This document shows, piece by piece, positions 6,512-8,269 of a stretch of DNA of 8,269 nucleotides (positions within the stretch are counted from its first letter, which is position 1; every line of letters begins with the position of its first letter). The notes under the pieces were generated by a model, which made no database searches, had not been told where the DNA came from, and worked only from the letters and a program-made list of their open reading frames with translations. Origin of the DNA: PUPG01 sp031323845 (lineage in GTDB: Bacteria; Bacteroidota; Bacteroidia; Bacteroidales; UBA7960); the NCBI GenBank assembly GCA_031323845.1, contig JAVIYP010000087.1:1-8269 (forward strand), read 5' to 3'. Made by a program: the position numbers and the translations under genes.

Positions 6512-7558
6512 ATGAAACCAATGATTTCCGGAGCAATGAAAGCTGCATGGTTGATGCTTGCTTTCTTAACGTGTATTACAAACGCAATAGCTGACGACCA
6601 TCAGGACGCAGAACCGCTGGCAAACAGAATCAATGAGCTGATCAAGCACGAAGCCATTTCCCTGGACTTATTGCTGCAAACCGGTTTGGCTTACTCCCTG
6701 AATGATGATGATTTTTTTGGCGGGCGCGGCTTTGAAGCGGCCAATGCGCGTATCGGCCTTCATGGAAGCATTGATGGCGGCTTTTTTTACAAAGTGCAGT
6801 TTAACCTGGTCAATGAGCCGAATTTGCTGGATGCCTTCATTGGCTATTACTTTCACGAAGGCATCCGTGTCAGCCTGGGAGCGATGAAACCCCGTCAGAC
6901 ACAGGATTACATTCCTCATCCCGGGGCTACTGACTTTATCACCAGGGCCAACATCACCGGTTTGCTGGTTCAGTCGCGCGAAGTCGGCGTTGCCGCAGAA
7001 GGCGATATCGGTGGGTTTTACTACTATGCAGGCTTGTTTAACGGCACCAGGCTGGCAAACAACAACGATAACAACAAGTTTTACGGGATAGGACGTTTAC
7101 AGTACACGTTTCCGGTCCTTGACGACGGTATGTTCAGGCTCGGCGTAAATGCCTCTCACGGGGAATCTCCGGGGGTTACCAGCGGCAGCTTCGGACCTGT
7201 GCTGCGTGGCAAGCGAAGCATTTACGGCGGCGACGCCAGGCTGGAGGCCAGGGGTTTCATGCTGGCAGCAGAATACCTTGCCGGACAGCTGGAACTGATG
7301 GAACTGCCCAATGAAACCGAACTTATCTCAGGGTATTATCTGAGCAGCGGCTATTGGTTCTCCAACAACTTTATGGCCCTGGCAAGATGGCAATCCTGGG
7401 GTTACGATGTAAAAGACTTCCGTGACCATCAGTTCACCATAGGTACCACACATCTGCTGACCAGCCTCAAGAGCTTGCTGATCAACTTTGACGCCTATTT
7501 CCCGGAAAACGGTGACGCACAATACGGCTTCCTCCTGGGCTTACAGGTATTGCTGTAA
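6512..7558 (+). CDS. Outer-membrane porin, phosphate-selective porin O/P type
   Basis: This 348-residue protein begins with a clear signal peptide: basic start, hydrophobic core (about 11-23) and probable cleavage after NAIA (Ala27). The mature part is a beta-barrel with alternating hydrophobic strands and Gly/Asn/Asp turns. Strand patterns characteristic of the OprO/OprP-type family are GFEAANARIGLHGSID (73-88), FYKVQFNLVNEPNLLDAFIG (92-111), VSLGAMKPRQTQDYI (120-134) and SREVGVAAEG (155-164), then YYYAGLFNGTR (170-180). An Asn/Asp-rich loop follows (183-188). The length is slightly short for the family. The C-terminus ends LQVLL rather than in the usual aromatic residue. Solute specificity cannot be inferred from the name. 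An alternative ATG lies at 6536, but the first gives the better signal peptide. No clear own promoter was found, so partial co-transcription with corA is possible. Confidence 0.88.
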   Translation: MKPMISGAMKAAWLMLAFLTCITNAIADDHQDAEPLANRINELIKHEAISLDLLLQTGLAYSLNDDDFFGGRGFEAANARIGLHGSIDGGFFYKVQFNLVNEPNLLDAFIGYYFHEGIRVSLGAMKPRQTQDYIPHPGATDFITRANITGLLVQSREVGVAAEGDIGGFYYYAGLFNGTRLANNNDNNKFYGIGRLQYTFPVLDDGMFRLGVNASHGESPGVTSGSFGPVLRGKRSIYGGDARLEARGFMLAAEYLAGQLELMELPNETELISGYYLSSGYWFSNNFMALARWQSWGYDVKDFRDHQFTIGTTHLLTSLKSLLINFDAYFPENGDAQYGFLLGLQVLL

Positions 7559-7562
7559 GTAA

Positions 7563-7639
7563 AGGTGTTCTTTGCCATACCGGTTACATGCCGGTTTCAA
7601 AAGGGCTGACACCTGCATGTCCACCCGCGCAGCCGGGTG
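7563..7639. other. Stem-loops between convergent porin and DUF1573 genes
   Basis: The 118-nt convergent spacer holds ACCGG/CCGGT (7579-7583 and 7591-7595, loop 7), which AGGTGT (7563-7568) and ACACCT (7609-7614) can enclose, and a separate GC-rich stem CACCCG/CGGGTG (7622-7627 and 7634-7639, loop 6). No T-run follows on either strand, so these are not classical terminators. Their position between convergent genes still suggests a role in 3'-end formation. Confidence 0.35.
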
Positions 7640-7676
7640 ATTTAGCTATGTTTGCAACACTATGGCGGGAAATCAT

Positions 7677-8069
7677 CTACTCTGCTCTCTCCGGGGGTAT
7701 GATTTCTCCAACAACCCTTACGATAATTGTCTTTTGCCAGGCATTGGTATGAACGATGATGTTGCGCTCAAAAGGTCCCAGCCGGCTGCTGTTATACCTG
7801 AAGTTGATCACCGCAGCCTCATCGCGGCCAATGGCCTCGGTGGGCCAGGTGGGAATCATAAGCCCGCAGGAGCTTCTGACCCGGGCAATGAAAAGGTCCT
7901 TATGTCCCCGGTTATAAATCTTCAGCTCACCGGAAGCACGGCTGCCCGCGGTGATCTTACCCAAATCAATCACTTCAGCATCTGCGACAGCATAAGGATA
8001 ACTGAAGCGCACCATATCCTCATCAGGCACCAGGGAAAAAGCAAGAAAAAAAAGTAACGCGAACACCAT
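7677..8069 (-). CDS. DUF1573 domain protein (short, exported)
   Basis: This 130-residue protein starts with a hydrophobic segment (about 2-14) that could be an uncleaved anchor or an export signal. The DUF1573 immunoglobulin-like domain follows (about 33-122): IDLGKITAGSRASGELKIYN (34-53), then SSCGLMIPTWP (66-76), NSSRLGPFERNIIVHTNA (93-110) and IIVRVVGEI. The family, abundant in Bacteroidota, usually has SCGCT at the second block; here it is SCGLM, so the second cysteine is missing and only Cys68 remains. Function is unknown; these domains are thought to be periplasmic or surface adhesion/assembly modules. The ATG at 8067-8069 is chosen because the -7 box at 8087-8094 lies just upstream. 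The longer frame starting at 8132 would begin upstream of the promoter. Confidence 0.85.
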   Translation of the reverse strand: MVFALLFFLAFSLVPDEDMVRFSYPYAVADAEVIDLGKITAGSRASGELKIYNRGHKDLFIARVRSSCGLMIPTWPTEAIGRDEAAVINFRYNSSRLGPFERNIIVHTNAWQKTIIVRVVGEIIPPERAE

Positions 8070-8086
8070 GGAACAGCTTTTAACCG

Positions 8087-8094
8087 CAAATGTA
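8087..8094 (-). promoter_or_regulatory. Predicted -7 element of the DUF1573 gene
   Basis: On the minus strand, TACATTTG matches TAnnTTTG exactly and gives a short leader of about 10 nt. TTCG (8112-8115), 17 nt upstream, is a poor -33 match and lies inside the left arm of the neighbouring inverted repeat. Confidence 0.55.
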
Positions 8095-8146
8095 CATGAA
8101 TTTTTTTTATGCGAAAATACACACAGACGCATGAAAAAAATTCATG
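8095..8146. repeat. 19-bp-arm inverted repeat abutting the DUF1573 promoter
   Basis: The arms at 8095-8113 and 8128-8146 are inverted copies with a single mismatch (T8108 against G8133, a G-U wobble in RNA) around a 14-nt loop. The outer part is CATGAA/TTCATG, the middle is an A/T tract, and the inner part is ATGCG/CGCAT. The left arm begins on the base next to the -7 box and covers the -33 zone. No T-run follows on either strand, so an operator or cruciform role fits better than a terminator. Confidence 0.8.
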
Positions 8147-8163
8147 GGAAAGCGAAGCGGTTC

Positions 8164-8222
8164 CTCCTGTACATCTCATTTTGTATATTGTTGCAACAAA
8201 ATGAAGATGTTTTTTACAGGAG
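8164..8222. repeat. Long bulged inverted repeat
   Basis: The left arm (8164-8184) pairs with all of its 21 bases to the right arm (8196-8222) in three blocks: CTCCTGT/ACAGGAG, ACATCT/AGATGT and CATTTTGT/ACAAAATG. The right arm has a 5-nt T bulge and a 1-nt bulge, and the loop is 11 nt. Such a hairpin would be stable as RNA on either strand. It could be a leader element of a gene beyond the right edge, a small RNA, or a mobile repeat. Confidence 0.75.
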
Positions 8223-8246
8223 AAATGTAACAAATTAAAAAATACG

Positions 8247-8269
8247 CCCACCCACCGTCCCTCCTGCCC
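8247..8269 (-). other. G-quadruplex motif at the window edge
   Basis: On the plus strand there are four CCC runs at 8247-8249, 8251-8253, 8259-8261 and 8267-8269. The minus strand therefore reads G3-N5-G3-N5-G3-N1-G3, meeting the usual G3+N1-7 rule. It stands out as a GC-rich patch next to AT-rich DNA. The window ends here, so its extent is unknown. Confidence 0.6.

Noticed and set aside
8070..8132. Longer N-terminus for the DUF1573 protein starting at 8132
   Set aside because: It would begin upstream of the TACATTTG promoter element and inside the inverted repeat.
8131..8238. Small plus-strand frame of 35 codons beginning MKKIHGKAKR with a hydrophobic stretch
   Set aside because: It overlaps both inverted repeats, has no promoter or ribosome-binding support, and its composition can be explained by the hairpin sequence.

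Overview
The window looks like a chromosomal segment of a Bacteroidota bacterium (moderate GC, AT-rich spacers). Five exact copies of the Bacteroidota -7 promoter element TAnnTTTG lie upstream of five of the genes, starts generally lack a Shine-Dalgarno sequence, and the gene families (DUF1573, CorA, ORF6N, phosphate-selective-type porin, multi-PAS soluble histidine kinase) fit that phylum. I cannot name the genus.

Layout, left to right. Bases 1-108 (-) are the first 36 codons of a MarC-family membrane protein that continues outside the window. After a 333-nt spacer comes a soluble PAS-PAS-HisKA-HATPase sensor kinase (442-1944, -) with no partner regulator in view. A 518-nt divergent spacer carries the kinase promoter, the nfo promoter and a short stretch resembling the D-arm and anticodon arm of tRNA-Met(CAT). 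nfo (2463-3308, +) encodes endonuclease IV with all nine metal ligands. Then comes a roughly 450-nt AT-rich spacer that ends in a 96-bp imperfect palindrome built from CTTTGCG/CGCAAAG units. It abuts an ORF6N-domain protein (3758-4612, +) whose C-terminus carries a phospholipase-D-like HxRx4Dx6G motif. A perfect 11-bp-arm palindrome lies inside that gene. A small cupin (4622-4951, -) converges on it with a 9-nt gap.

A divergent promoter region follows, then CorA Mg2+/Co2+ channel (5372-6445, +) with a leader of about 130 nt, a possible weak terminator, and an outer-membrane porin of the OprO/OprP type (6512-7558, +). A short DUF1573 protein (7677-8069, -) converges on the porin. Its promoter abuts a 19-bp-arm inverted repeat. 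A second inverted repeat with a 21-nt left arm and a G-quadruplex motif follow at the window end.

Most genes appear to be single transcription units: a stress-sensing kinase, base-excision repair, ion and solute transport across both membranes (CorA inner, porin outer), and small accessory proteins. CorA and the porin could be partly co-transcribed. The least ordinary part is 3600-4612, where a repeat-associated palindrome sits against a DNA-binding plus PLD-like fusion gene; this is the best candidate for an undescribed accessory element. The hairpin and G-quadruplex cluster at 8087-8269 is second.
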